Assembly (NCBI RefSeq): GCF_004027225.2
Contig: NC_044288.2
Location: forward strand, 21,834,744-21,898,743
Direction: 5' to 3'
Source: Strigops habroptila
Lineage: Eukaryota > Chordata > Aves > Psittaciformes > Psittacidae
Length of the DNA: 64,000 nt
Below are positions 1 through 11,706 of this stretch, in pieces. Made by a program: the position numbers and the translations under genes. The notes beneath the pieces are model-generated. The model worked only from the letters and a program-made list of their open reading frames with translations, was not told the DNA's origin and ran no database searches. How positions within the stretch are numbered: the first letter of the stretch is position 1; every line of letters begins with the position of its first letter.

Positions 1-3000
1 CGGGCAGGAGGTGGGATTTGGGGGCAGTGAGGTGGGTGTCTGACTGAGGGTGAGGATGGCTGTGGCAGGGTTGGGAGGGGGCATGGACACATGGGGAGTA
101 TCCAAGCCAGGAGGAAGGGAAGTGGATAAGAAAAGCCAGGTGGGAAAAGTCTGACGGCTTTCATGGAGATGCTGCACTAGGAAATCCAGCAGGATTTACA
201 TCTGGAATGGGAAAATCAAGAGCGGGCTGGGAGGAGGGTCTCGCCCAGGTTAGGGGGTGAGAAGAAGGGCTCTGTGGTGCTCTCCATGGCAACTGCCAGA
301 GCTGGAGGAGGGAGGGCTGAGGGGAGGATTAAGGGATGGGGTTTGGCCATGCTGATCCTAAACTATCGCCTGAACGTCTGTGAAGCACCGTGGGTGTCCC
401 TGTGCATCTGTGTGCACAGCAGTCCAGAGCGGCATCCAGCTGCTGCTTGGCCACCACCATGAGACCTGACAGCAGAGAGAGGGATGGTTTGGGGGGAAAA
501 AACACCCAGCACCTCCCCAAACTCAACGGCAGGACACCTGCAGTATCCTCTGGCCAGTGCCCTGGGTTAGCCCATGTCCTGACAGCGATAAGCCTCCTGC
601 CTTGAATCCCTCCCAGACACTGCTTGGGTCTCACTGCTACTGCAAGGAGAAAACTCCTCAATGGGGAGGTATTTTTAGGCCCGTTTCTTGCAGGTTCCTG
701 ATGCTCACAACCCTTCAGTGTGTGAAAACACAGGCCCCTTGCAGCCAGCCCATCCCGCAGGGGTGCTGCGTGCATCGAGAGGCACATAGGCTCATGCACG
801 GAAGCAGAGGTGTCCCAGCTCCACCGAGAGCCAGGCAAAGCGTGCCTCCCTCGCCCCACGTCACTGCCACCGGTGACCTGGATTCCTCCCTGAGACACGA
901 GCCGGTGACCTCAGCAATAAACAAAGAAGTGGAATAAAACCAGGGCAAGAGAGATGCCTGGTTTATAGGCTTTTTAAAAGCTTTTGACTCATTCTGGCAG
1001 TCAGGACTAACCTTAAATTGCCGTGTGATGGAACTGGTGGAAAAACATCGAAGCCCTGCACCGATCCATCAAGCACAGGATAAAAATAAACAGCCCTGGG
1101 GCTGGTGGGAGGAGCAGGGCCCTGGCGCTAACCTCTGCACCCTGCACAGCACCCTCCCTTCACCCTCAGTGCTGAGCATCCTCAGTCCACCTACACACAG
1201 GAGGGATCGGCTCTATGCAGGATGGGGCCCGAGGACTGGTACCTCTGGTATCTATGATCTGGTACCTCTATGAGGTTCTTAATGGAAAAGTCCTTGGCTG
1301 GGACCTCACTGCTGTGCCTAGGACTCTGCATTGCCCCATGGGACCCCAAGCTGGCATACCTCTGCTTCCCTGGCAGGGTTTATAAGGGTAAACATCCTGC
1401 TCTGAGGAGTGAGGGGAGCTTGGTTCCTAAACAGAGCTCTGGAGCAGGGGCACGTGCCAGCCGAGCACATCCTCTCCCAGGGCAGGATGGGTGCATCATC
1501 CATCACCCCTCCATCGGGGTCCCACTGCTCTGGCAGCAGCATCCCTTGGAGAACTGACTGGAGCTGCAGCCTAGGTCCCAAACCCTGTGTGCACCCCAGA
1601 TCTGCTCTGCCCCAGCACCCAGGGGTGGTTTACCAGAAGCATCCACACCAGACCTGCATCCAAGCAAGCATACCAAGGAACTGGGTACAGCGGTGGGTGC
1701 AATCACTCGCAGCGTGCCTGTGGGTGCTGGTGCACCCAGGTACCAGGGTGGATGTGCAGTCCTGGTACCAGCCAGCCGGCAGTGTGGTGGCTGGTGAGCC
1801 CATGTCACCCTGGGGACACAGAGCTGGGAAAGTGCATGTGACAGCCTGCTTTGCCTGCCTTTCAGCAGGGAGCATTTGCGGCATCAGATGTGCTGCTCCG
1901 ATCTGGAAGGCTTTGAAGCGGCTTCTAATGCATTTCTAATTCCTGCTTATCGCTGGAGCCTGTCGGAGCTTGTCTCCCCAGCCCCTCCCAGTGCTGTGCA
2001 CTCAGCTCAGCTCCGTTACAGGAAGATTTCAGCTTTAGACCTGCAGTTTTTGCCCGGAAAATCTCCCCACAAGCCCCTGCCCTGGCTTGCTCTGTGGTGA
2101 GGGAAGCTCACACCACATCAGTACCCTGCCTGTCCCTCTTCCCACTCCTTGGATCCCTTGGCACTGGGTGGGATGAGGTCCTGGCCCTTTGGGCTGGCAG
2201 ATGTCCCTTTGCACTCTCTCTGTCCACAGGTCGGGTCACCTTTAGAAGCTAAGGAAGAACTTGCAGGATGAACTGTGCAACCCAGAGCCCCTGAGGGACC
2301 CTTTTGGGGTGACCGAAGGTCCCCAGTGGAGAAGACAAGTGAAGTGGCACCTATGCTGGAGCACTGTCAGCCCCAGAGCTGTGGCTGTGGGGCAGGGAGC
2401 TGGGTCCCAGCCCTTTGCCCTCCCGTTTGAGCCGCTGGCAGCGCTGGAAGGGCAGCGGAAGGAGCAGGTTTGGCATCCCCGCACCAGCCAGCTCCCGGGT
2501 GAGGTGCTGCTGCGCTCCTCGTATCTCATGTGATGGGGAAATAGCTCAGTGCAAAGTGCTCTGAGGCTGCGGATGGGAAGTGCCCTCTGCACTGTGCTGA
2601 AAGCTGTTATTAGCGCTAATGGCTCTTTTGCTGGGGATATTCAAATGCAACCGCTCCATTTTCATTGCAAATCTTCTCCCCCCCCCCCCCCACCTTCCCT
2701 GCTCCCCCGCGAGGAAGACAAAGGCTCCTCACTGCAGAGTCCCAGCAGAGCCGCTGGCTCTGTGCTCCGGGGACCACCAGTGCTGTCAGGGGCCTGGATG
2801 TGCCCAAAGAGCCGCAAAACCAGCACTGACGGAGCAAACAAAGCTCCCTGGTGCAAGGAGTACCAGGTAGAAAGCAGGGATGGGGAAAGCACGTACAACA
2901 CATCAAGGCTACGGGTACTGGTGGGCAGCAGGAGCTGGAACAGGCACAGCAGACACACAGAGCAGCTCCCGTCTGCCCGGCACCGGGCACGGTATTTGCA

Positions 3001-3394
3001 TTTCTGGGATTCACGGCAAAGCAGAGTGATTTTTTTGTCCTTCCTTAGTAAGCACAGAGTTTATGTTAGTTGAAAATTGACTCAATAAATATTTCAGCCA
3101 GTATTTTAACTGCATGCGTGGGCTTCAGAGGCTATTAAGGGAAGAGCTTTATACAAACAGGCACTGAATCACACTGGCCAGAGCACATTATGGACCGAGG
3201 TATGAAGACTATTCCCTGGGGAAGCTGTGCTTGCTGCTGCCCAGTTTGGATAAAGGCACTTTGCCTGCAAACTGGGAGGGATGGGACCTGGGACCTGCAT
3301 CCCTGAATGGACACCACTCACTGGGGAGGATGCTGAGCTGGGGATTTGGAGTATTGGGGTGTAAGCCCTGGTACTGCCTTGCTCTGGGAAAGCT
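1..3394. other. Intergenic, no gene recognised
   Basis: GC-rich sequence with many short overlapping open frames on both strands and none with a recognisable domain, good start context or splice-consistent neighbours. It contains a 14-base C run at 2678-2691. Hexamers resembling poly(A) signals near 917 and 932 have no gene upstream of them that I can support. Confidence 0.6.
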
Positions 3395-3500
3395 CATAGA
3401 ATCATGGAATGGTTTGGGTTGAAGAGACCTTAAAGCTCACCCAGCCGCAGCCCCGGGCCATGGGCAGGGACGCCTTCCACTAGAGCAGGTCGCCCAAACC
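3395..3500 (-). mobile_element. CR1 LINE 3' end fragment
   Basis: Begins ATAGAATCATGGAATGG and continues with TTAAAGCTCACCCAG, CCATGGGCAGGGACGCC and CCACTAGAGCAGGT. This is the reverse complement of the standard avian CR1 3' terminus. It is truncated at its 5' end, as most CR1 copies are, and well diverged. Confidence 0.9.
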
Positions 3501-6322
3501 AGTGATGACACCAGTGTCTCTGCAGGCTGCTTTGGGACCTGCTGCCAGGTGATGAGGAGACCTGGGTGCTGCCACAGGGTTGAAGCACTGGGAGGAGCAG
3601 GACCCCCTGCTCTTGGGGTGCTCCCTGGTGCTGCAGAAATGAGCCGGGCAGCAGCAGAGGAGGGCACGAAGCCCAGGGGGAATCATCTGGTGGGGAGAGG
3701 GAGGCAGTTCCTGCCTGCAGAGCCCTCCCCATTGCCCGTGCACTGAGATGGCCCGATGGGCAGGCTGCCAGGCACGCGTAGCTTGGCCAACTTGGGCTCT
3801 GCAGCTCCCAGCATCGCTCACCCTGTGCTGCTCCGAGCTGCCTCATCCCAGCAGGGCACAGCCGGCCACGCTGGGAAAGCAGGGATCTTGCTTTGGGCAC
3901 CCTGACACCCCTGTCACCAGGCACCCTGTGCCCCCTTCCCTGTGCCACCTCCCCATCGGTGCTGGTGCAGGCGTGCGTGCTGGAGCCCAGCAGACCTGAA
4001 AGTGCTCACAGCCAGCCAGATGAGTGGAAACCACTCCTCTCCATTTGGAAATTAAATGGGAGAGTTAAATATTGCTGAAGCCAATCGATGGGGCGGGCAG
4101 GAGCCCAGTGTGGCCCTTGCCAAGAGCTGCCCGGCATGGAAAGGAGAGGGCTCGGATACCCGGCTGCCCCAGCAGCATCACCTCAGATGTCCCCAGCCCC
4201 ATTCCCCTCAGCCAGTGCACCCACAGAGCTGCATGGGGACACCCCATCATCCCCAGCCCTCCCTCAAAGCCACAGCATCCCCGTGGGGACCTCAAGGGGT
4301 GGCTATGGCCCATCAGTGCCCCTCACTGCATCCCTGCCCCATGGTGCAGATCGGTTACAGATCTGGGGGGCAGGGAGCCTTGCGCCAGGATTAGAGCAGT
4401 TTGCTCTGGGATTAGAGCACTGTTTAGCCATAGCACGGCGCAGGAGCCCCGCTCTGCTCTACTGAGCTCTGCGGGATTAATGCTTTGTTTCAAGGGATTA
4501 GGGAGATTAGGAGTGTTGTGGGGGGTGCTGCAGGATGCAGGGCTGCTTACTGGTGCCACACAGCAAACAAGCACTGAGTCCAGAGACCTCGGTCCCTTGG
4601 GTAGCTGGGAGGGCTCCAGAGATGTCCCAAACTCATGGTCCCATCTCTGAGGGCTGCTGGTCCCACTTAAGATCATGTCCAGGGCACCAAAGTCATGCAC
4701 AGAGCTGCAGAAGACACACACTGCCTGGATGCAAACCCACTCTGTACTGCACCAACCAAGCCCCATGACGACCCCATCTTCCCCTTCCACACGGCTCAGC
4801 TGCCTGTAATCCCATTCCTGCACAGCCATGGGCCATGCAGCAGGCAGGGAAATGTGTAAAAACAACGTTATGAGCTGTCCTCAGGTCCACGTCCAAAGGG
4901 ACCTCTCATCCTTGACACATTGGCCAGCGGCTTCTGGCCCTGGGACCGTCGGTGCCACCCTGGCACCACAAACCAGAGGAGCTGGGGTACCTGCAGCCCT
5001 CTATGGTGAGGATGCTGCAGCGGGCAGAGCTGGCACCAGCACCCCATGCTCACCTCCTGCCCCTCGAGGCTGCTGGGCACAGGAGGTGCTCTCTCTGCCT
5101 GCTTTCCCAGTGAGGTGAGGTGTTCCTGTGAGCCCCTTGCTCCCCAAGAGACCCCAGCTCTGCATCTGAAACACTGTTCTGGGGTAGGAACTGCTGGATC
5201 CCAGCACAGGGAGGTGAGCGGGGCTGGAAGCAGGAGCAGAGGAACAGCTCTCCCCTGGTCTGTCAGTGCTGGAAGGTTAGAAGCTGGAAAAGCCAAGGAA
5301 TCCCAGCTGGAGGCTTCAGCCCTTGGTGTCGGGATGTGCACAACGCCCTGTGTTACTGGGTGCAATGGGAGGCAGCCCCACACCATGGTGGTAGTGCCAG
5401 GGATGGTTTCTAGGCTCCTACATCTCAGCTCTCCTCCTCTGCCAATACATCTGCTTGCTGCACTGCTGCAGCCCAGAGCCCTGGATTGATCCAGCTGCAC
5501 AGGATCCAGGACTTGGCTCCATTGCTGGCAAAGCCCCATGGCTGAGGGCTGGTGAGAGGCTGTGGCCAATGATGGGGTGCAGGGGGACCCCCAACCTGCA
5601 GCTCCGGATGGATGATGCTCCTGGGCCAGCAGCAAGGAGCGGAGCAGCCCCTGGACCTCTGCTCCTTGCCTGCAGCCAAGATCCTACAGTCACATCTTAC
5701 CATGAGACACAAAGCTCTGCTCAGGTCCCACCACCCTCTTGTCTCCCTCCTTTGCAAGGGGGCTACTGGCCCACAGCCCATGTTGCTGTGGGGTTTGGGC
5801 TGGTTTAGCTGTCCAGGAGATAGTTAACATCAGCGTGCAACTACCTGAAGTGGCGAAGATGCTGGAAGTGAACACTTCAGTGGAGGCAGATGGTGTCCCA
5901 GAGGTTGTGCTGGATGTGAGGAAAAACTCCTTCCCCTGGCACAGGTTGTTAGAGAGGAGGGAAGGAGCTGACTCTTTGGCAGCTGGGCCGTGCGGAGCTG
6001 GGGCTCACCTTGCCTGTGCTGGTGATAGTGCTCGAAGCCACACAGGCAGCACAGCCCCAGCACACGTGTGCAATTCACGTGTACAGAGACACGACTGCAC
6101 ACACCAAGGGAGAGGCACACACACTGGGAAGCACACGTGTGCAATTGGAGTCTCCCAACCACTGGCATTGTGCAGAGGGATAAATCCCATGCAAGGAAAT
6201 GTCCTCCTTTGCAAAGGAAATGTGTGAATGCTGCTCTGGGCATGGCCACACCGGGACCCCAGGCGCCAACCCAGCAACCCAGGGCTCCAGGTCTCCCTGC
6301 CAAGGGCCAGCCCATTCCCAGC
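3501..6322. other. Intergenic, no gene recognised
   Basis: GC-rich, C/T-biased sequence. A CACACGTGTGCAATT motif at about 6061 recurs at about 6132 within a CA-rich stretch. Nothing else is supportable. Confidence 0.55.
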
Positions 6323-6553
6323 CGCTTGGATGCTTCATGGAGCACAGCATCCCTGGTGACTCCCACCGCAGTGCTCACACGCGTGAGGGTGCCATGGGGA
6401 GAGGCAGCTCCTCTGGCTCCATCCTCTTCCCCAGCCAACATGGGAGAAGCAGCAGCAAACCAGTCACCATGCTGAGCTCCATCAGGCTTTGTAGTTGAAA
6501 CCTTCACCCAAAAGGATCTCCTTCTCTTGCCAACCTGCTGTGCCAAGGGAATT
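6323..6553 (-). repeat. Left arm of a diverged inverted repeat (partner 7906-8152)
   Basis: The reverse complement of this segment matches 7906-8152 along its length. Shared landmarks are CTTGGCACAGCAGGTTGGCAA, TTTTTGGGTGAAAG/TTTTGGGTGAAGG, AAAGCCTGATGGAGCTC, CCCATGGCACCCTCA and GTGGGAGTCAC. Small gaps and substitutions are scattered through, so it is an old duplication or two copies of one repeat family. I do not recognise the family. Confidence 0.8.
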
Positions 6554-6741
6554 CCCTGGACAGGGACTGGCCATGCCTGGAGAAAGGAGATTTGCAGCTC
6601 TGGGGTTGAGCTGTGGAGGATGTGCAGAGGGTTGGGTGGGTTGGGGCAGGATGCCTGGGGTAAGCAGGGATGGTTTTCCTCCTTTCCCTTCCTCCAGCCT
6701 GTGAGGAGAGCTTTATTTTAAATCCTTTTCCGCCACTCCCG

Positions 6742-6756
6742 CCCCCCCCCCCCCCC
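6742..6756 (+). repeat. Poly-C run
   Basis: Fifteen consecutive C residues, likely to be length-variable and error-prone in sequencing. A TGACTCA AP-1-type site lies shortly after at 6805-6811. Confidence 0.9.
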
Positions 6757-6804
6757 AGCTCGCGCTGTGCTGGAATAGCTTAATATTGAAGAGAGACAAA
6801 TGAG

Positions 6805-6811
6805 TGACTCA
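6805..6811 (+). promoter_or_regulatory. TGACTCA AP-1-type site
   Basis: A consensus AP-1 heptamer inside the near-palindromic ATGAGTGACTCATGCAC, flanked by an AT-richer stretch with TTAATATTG. Chance occurrence is possible for a 7-mer. Confidence 0.3.
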
Positions 6812-7905
6812 TGCACATATGCAGAGGATAAAAATACTCAAGCCCCATGCGTCCCACAGCCTGGACCCATGCGGCGTGGCCGTGCAGAGCGGGGTGATGC
6901 TGGAGGTGACACCTTCCCGTGAGCAGAGCTGGGGACCGGATGCTCTGGGGACCTGGGGAGTGCTGCTGATGCTGCCTTGGTGATGCTCAGGTAATGCTGC
7001 TCTCCCCCCGGCTCTGCTGGCCTTGAATGAAGGGGAGCAAGGGCCATGTGCTGTGGGGAGCTGACCAGGGCTCATGTCCTTCATCAGGCAGAGGAAGATG
7101 CAGCTTTTGGCAGTGATCCTGGACCCTGCTGCTGTGTGAGCACCGAGCCAGGTGACAGAGCATGTTGGGAGGCCAGCAGCACACATACACACAGCCTAGC
7201 TGTAATGCTGCATCCGAGGGGTGGCCACAGGGCACAGAGCTCATCCCCTCTGGCCTCTGGAGGGGTAACACATCCCTTTTGGGCAATGTCAGCAAGGCGT
7301 GACCAGCTTTCAGTGCCACCCGGCCTGCATGAGCAAGGGTCAGAGCACAGCAGCTCGTGCTAACCCTTGCTTTCCTATTCCCAGGTGGAGGAAGGAGGTT
7401 TGAACGCAGAGTCTTAACTTTACATTTCTTACCTTTCATAGGACATTTTGCAATGTTTTTGCATGCTTTATGCTGCTTTTTGAATGCTTTATGATGAAAG
7501 ACTCCCATGTTGGGGAGTGCACATGCTGCTGATAACACCCAGGGACCATTCATGCCCATCCCTCCTGTTGCTTTGTCCCCGAATGGCAGTTGTCCTGCCC
7601 TTGCAGAGCCTGCTGCCAGGTATGTTGGTGGCAGGCATCACCCAAGTGTGCCTGGAGGCTGGTCCAGCCCTGCCGAGCTGCAGAGGATGGCACTGCCCGG
7701 GCAGCAGTGGTACCCGAGGTACACAGGGCTTTGCCTGGGGGGTGGTTTGTGCAGGTCTGTGCGCTGGGCAATGGGCAGAGAAGCACCCTCAGGACCCGCA
7801 CCATGACCTGCACTCCCTTGATGGGCAGAGATCAGTGCTAGCTTGTAGAGGGCACACAAGAAATGATGAAAACAAGAGAAAAATGGCTAAAAAGAAAGAA
7901 AACCC

Positions 7906-8152
7906 CCTTGGCACAGCAGGTTGGCAAAAGTAAGAGATGCCTTTTTGGGTGAAAGTTTCCATGACAAAGCCTGATGGAGCTCCTGGCCGCAGAATGACTG
8001 GTGGTGACCAGTTCTCTGCTTCATTCAATTCTCTCCCATGCTGGCTGAGGAAGAGGATGCCAGGCAGAAGTGCTCCCACCGGTGTCCCCATGGCACCCTC
8101 AGGTATATGGGTACTGCAGTGGGAGTCACAGTGATGCTGTGCTCCATCCCAG
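7906..8152 (+). repeat. Right arm of a diverged inverted repeat (partner 6323-6553)
   Basis: Matches the reverse complement of 6323-6553, beginning CCTTGGCACAGCAGGTTGGC and ending near GATGCTGTGCTCCAT. The two arms are about 1.35 kb apart. In both arms the same frame reads FWVKVS-TKPDGA, but stops and indels elsewhere argue against a coding origin. Confidence 0.8.
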
Positions 8153-8583
8153 GGTCCATGCACCATCCAAATCCAGTTAGATTCCCTGGGCCCACAGTCT
8201 GGGAGGCTACAGGGGGGATGTAGGGATGTGGTCTGAGCACCCCATGGTGCCCGTGCCCCATGCACCCAGTCAAGTCACCCATGTACTGGGTGTTACTTGT
8301 CCAGCTGGTGATCTTCCAAGGAGGGGGACCACCACCATCAATTTGCCCAGAGAAGGGTTAGACAAGGAGCAGGACATTCCTGGCTTGGCTGTGATCTCAT
8401 TCCCTTAGGGTCCTGCCTCATTCCCTCCAATGCCTCTGAAGTGTGAGCTGCATTCCCAACCTGCTGGTACCCATCAAGGGGTTTTTTTGCAACCAGCTCT
8501 GAACCTCAGCAGGCTCTGGTGGGCTTTGATTCACCAGAAAGTTCCCAGGCACAGGGAGATGGGAGACCAGGGTGCTCAGGAGA

Positions 8584-8861
8584 GCAGGACCACTGATGAT
8601 GCTCCCCACAGCGAGGGATGCAGGACCACCGGTGATGCTCCCCACAGTGAGCGATGCGGGATCACTGATGATGCTCCCCACAGTGAGGGATGCAGGACCA
8701 CTGATGATGTTCCCCACAGCGAGAGATGCAGGACCACTGGTGATGCTCCCCATAGCGAGGGATGCAGGACCACTGGTGATGCTCCCCATAGCGAGGGATG
8801 CAGGACCACTGGTGATGCTCCCCATAGCGAGAGATGCAGGACCACTGGTGATGCTCCCCAC
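8584..8861 (+). repeat. 36-bp minisatellite, about 7.7 copies
   Basis: Units start at 8584, 8620, 8656, 8692, 8728, 8764, 8800 and 8836 (the last partial). The consensus begins GCAGGACCACTGRTGATGCT and continues CCCCAYAGYGAGGGAT. Copies 5-8 are more alike than copies 1-4. Because 36 is divisible by three, all frames show a 12-residue periodicity and several long open frames run through it. These are by-products of the repeat, not evidence of a gene. Confidence 0.95.
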
Positions 8862-11153
8862 CAGCCACCCCACCACCATAGCTGCAGGTGGTGGGAGAAA
8901 ACGTCTCCCCCCCCCCATAACCTGGCAAGCTCTGGAGATCACGTTTCTGGCATTTAGCTGGAAGCTGAAATGCAGGAGACGGGGCTCTGGCAGGGATCCC
9001 AGCACTCTCCGCTTTACTGGTAGCGGGGTGGGAGCTGCCACGTCGCGGTGGGAGCCCAGCCAGGGGCTGGGGCTGGCGAGGAGGAAGGATGCGTTTGCAG
9101 GGATGCAGCCCTGGGAGCGGGAGAGGGCAGAAAGCCAGGGTGGGAAAGCAAGGAAGGGTTCCAGGCAGGAGGGAGCCTGTGCAGAGCTCAGGCGCGTTAG
9201 CAGATGCAAATTGCTCCAGCCCTGTTCACCCGCTCTGCTTAGCTCTCCTACATGGCTCCGTGCACACGCCTGCTCTCCCAAAGGCAAATGTGACAAAGCA
9301 GAGGCTGTTTGTCACCCTCTTGAAACCTGTGTGCAAGGGAGCTTGGGGACGTGCTCCTGGGCTCACCTCCATCGCAGAGCAATGACTCCAAGGGGGTCCT
9401 GTTTTGGCTACAGTGGCTTTGTGTGTGGTGGGTGCTCAGTGTCAGAGGGGTCTCTCCCCACTGCTCACCCCACTGGCAGGGGTGGAAAACTGGGCACTGG
9501 GGACCACTGGGGCAGCGGTGGGACAGCATTGGGCTCTTGGTTATGTGCTCCCAGAGCATGTCAACCTGCCTGACTGGGGCTTGAAGAAGCAACTGCCTCA
9601 CAGAACTGAGCCTGGTTGAAATATATGTGCATGTATTGCAAAAGAAAGAGCCATTTTTAGCTTGAATTAACTCCTGGATCTGGCTCTGACTCCCTGGCAG
9701 TCCGCATGGCTGTGCCAGAAGTGCTGGGTAGCAATGGGGCAGGAGCAAGGGGATGGGAGATGGGATACCCTGACCTGGCACCGGTGCCAATACAGGCAGG
9801 ACACACACCAGGGCACAGGGTCACCTCCCAGAGGCATTTATACCAGGCTGCAGGCAGCCAGAACACTGGAAGGGGCAGAGATTACCACCCCATCCCCAGC
9901 CACGTGCTCCAGCCACCCTGACTCATGACAACGCAGACATGAGTCAGCGTATGGTGACAAAACACTCCTTTTCTCTGTTTTCCTTTGCTGCATCCCTTCC
10001 TAGATGGAGAGCTTGCTGAGCTGTCTGCTCCACAGCCGCCCCTGGCCAGTGCCAGCATAAGGAGGGAGTCAGATGGGCATTTCCTACAGATGGAGTATTC
10101 TACAGCCTTTTCCCTAGGGCTATATCCAGTAGCAACATCCCCCTCACTGCTCCCATTGCTTTCTTGCTCCTCAGGACACATTGATCTGCCTTTCCTGGGA
10201 ACTTCAACCCAGCAGCCCGGGGCTGGCCAGTGCTCCAGTCTTGGAAACACAGGGAGGGCAGGAGCCTCCTGCCTGGGGTGGCACGGAGCTGAGGGGGAAA
10301 TCCGTGGTGCATTTGAGGGCACGGCATCTCACACCAACTGCACGGCACCGCCTGTGCCATGCCTGGCTCATCAGAGGCTGTGGGACTGTGCATGCTCCTT
10401 GGCCAGGGCTGTGCTGCCAGGGCAGATGCTCCTGCAAGCACCTACCTTGTGTTTCTCTATGGCTTGGCTATCTCCTGGCCAGGCTGGAGGGTTCACTGGC
10501 ATGGAGCCGGGTGCACGTTCGGGAAAGCCAAGAGCTAATGCTGCAAACCTCACATGCTACCTCAGGCAGGGGCTGAGGCTCAGCATTTCTTAGCACATGC
10601 ATGAGCCAGTGGCAGCAGCAATCCCCTCCTCTGCTCAGGACCACAGCTGCCCTCTCCTCGGTGCTTGCAGGGATGCTAATGCTCACCTGCTATGTCTCCT
10701 GCATATTTCTTCTCAAATCCCCAATCTCGGTTTGGCAGGAACAGCCTGCACTGCTTGTTCCTAGTTATAACTCTCAGCTGGTTGTATTAAATAAGATGGT
10801 TGGATTGGCCTGTGCTGGTCTGAGGAGCGCCGTCTCTTCATCACTATTTACTGCTCTGCCAGGCTCATGTGTCAGCTGCAAATATTAGCAGCAAGATCTT
10901 GGATTTACTGCCAGCCTATGATGAAAATGTGGCACAGCAAAGAACAGCTCTTGTGCTGGTCTACACACGCCTGGGAAGCTCCAGAGCATCTCGGAGTGGA
11001 TTCATGAGTGGAGAGACCACCTCGGGCTGCTGCAGGTGACACCCCCCACCACGACCACCCTGCCTGGTCCCAGGGGTGACCCCACGGCCTCCGCAGAGCT
11101 GCTGGGGGGCTGTAAATCACCACCTGGTACATGGAGGAGACACGAGATGAGTT
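8862..11153. other. Intergenic, no gene recognised
   Basis: No coding exon can be supported. It includes a CCCCCCCC run near 8908 and the paired AP-1-type palindrome at 9918-9947 listed separately. Confidence 0.55.
9918..9947. promoter_or_regulatory. Paired AP-1/Maf-type palindrome
   Basis: CTGACTCATG (9918-9927) and its exact reverse complement CATGAGTCAG (9938-9947) are separated by 10 bases. The two TGA(C/G)TCA cores are centred 21 bp apart, two helical turns, so bound dimers would face the same side. About 20 kb upstream of the PCDH1 promoter. The regulatory role is inferred. Confidence 0.45.
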
Positions 11154-11706
11154 AGAATCATAGAATTACAGACCAGTTGGGTTGGAAGGGACCTTAAAGC
11201 TCATCCAGTCCCAACCCCCCGCCACAGGCAGGGACACTAGAGCAGGTTGCTCCAAGTCCCTGTGTCCAACCTGGCCTTGAACACTGCCAGGGATGGGGCA
11301 GCCACAGCTTCTCTGGGCACCCTGTGCCAGCGCCTCAGCACCCTCACAGGGAAGAGCTTCTGCCTCAGAGCTCATCTCAATCTCCCCTCTGGCAGGTTAA
11401 AGCCATTCCCCTTGGCCTGTCTCTACAGGCCCTTGTCCAAAGCCCCCTCCAGGTTTCTTGTCAACCCTTTAAGTCCCTTTTGTGCTGTTGCCCCAGAGCT
11501 GGATCAGGACTGCAGGGGGGGTCTCCCCAGAGCGCAGCAGAGGGGCAGAATCCCTTCCCTCGACCTGCTGCTCACGCTCTGGGGGTGCAGCCCAGCACAC
11601 GGGGGGGGTTCTGGGCTCAAGCACACACTGGAGCCGGGTCATGGGGAGCTTCTCATTGACCAACACCCCAAGTCCTTCTCAGATCTGCTCCATCCAGTCT
11701 CCCCCA
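11154..11706 (-). mobile_element. CR1 LINE, longest 3' copy in the window
   Basis: Starts with TAGAATCATAGAATTACAGA and carries the CR1 3' region in reverse complement: TTGGAAGGGACCTTAAAGCTC, then CCTTGAACACTGCCAGGGATG, then CCACAGCTTCTCTGGGCACC. It runs on through TTCTCATTGACCAACACCCC near 11650. About 550 bp long and 5' truncated. Overlapping open frames here belong to the element. Confidence 0.93.

Noticed and set aside
910..940. AATAAA-like hexamers as the 3' end of an upstream gene
   Set aside because: No coding exon precedes them and there is no clear GU-rich downstream element.
8584..8861. Regular 36-bp repeats as a possible CRISPR array
   Set aside because: Units are directly abutting with no spacers, and the window is a vertebrate nuclear genome.
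8418..9573. Long open frames (292 and 333 codons) on opposite strands over the minisatellite
   Set aside because: The 36-bp unit has no stops in these frames, so openness is automatic. The flanking parts have no recognisable protein.
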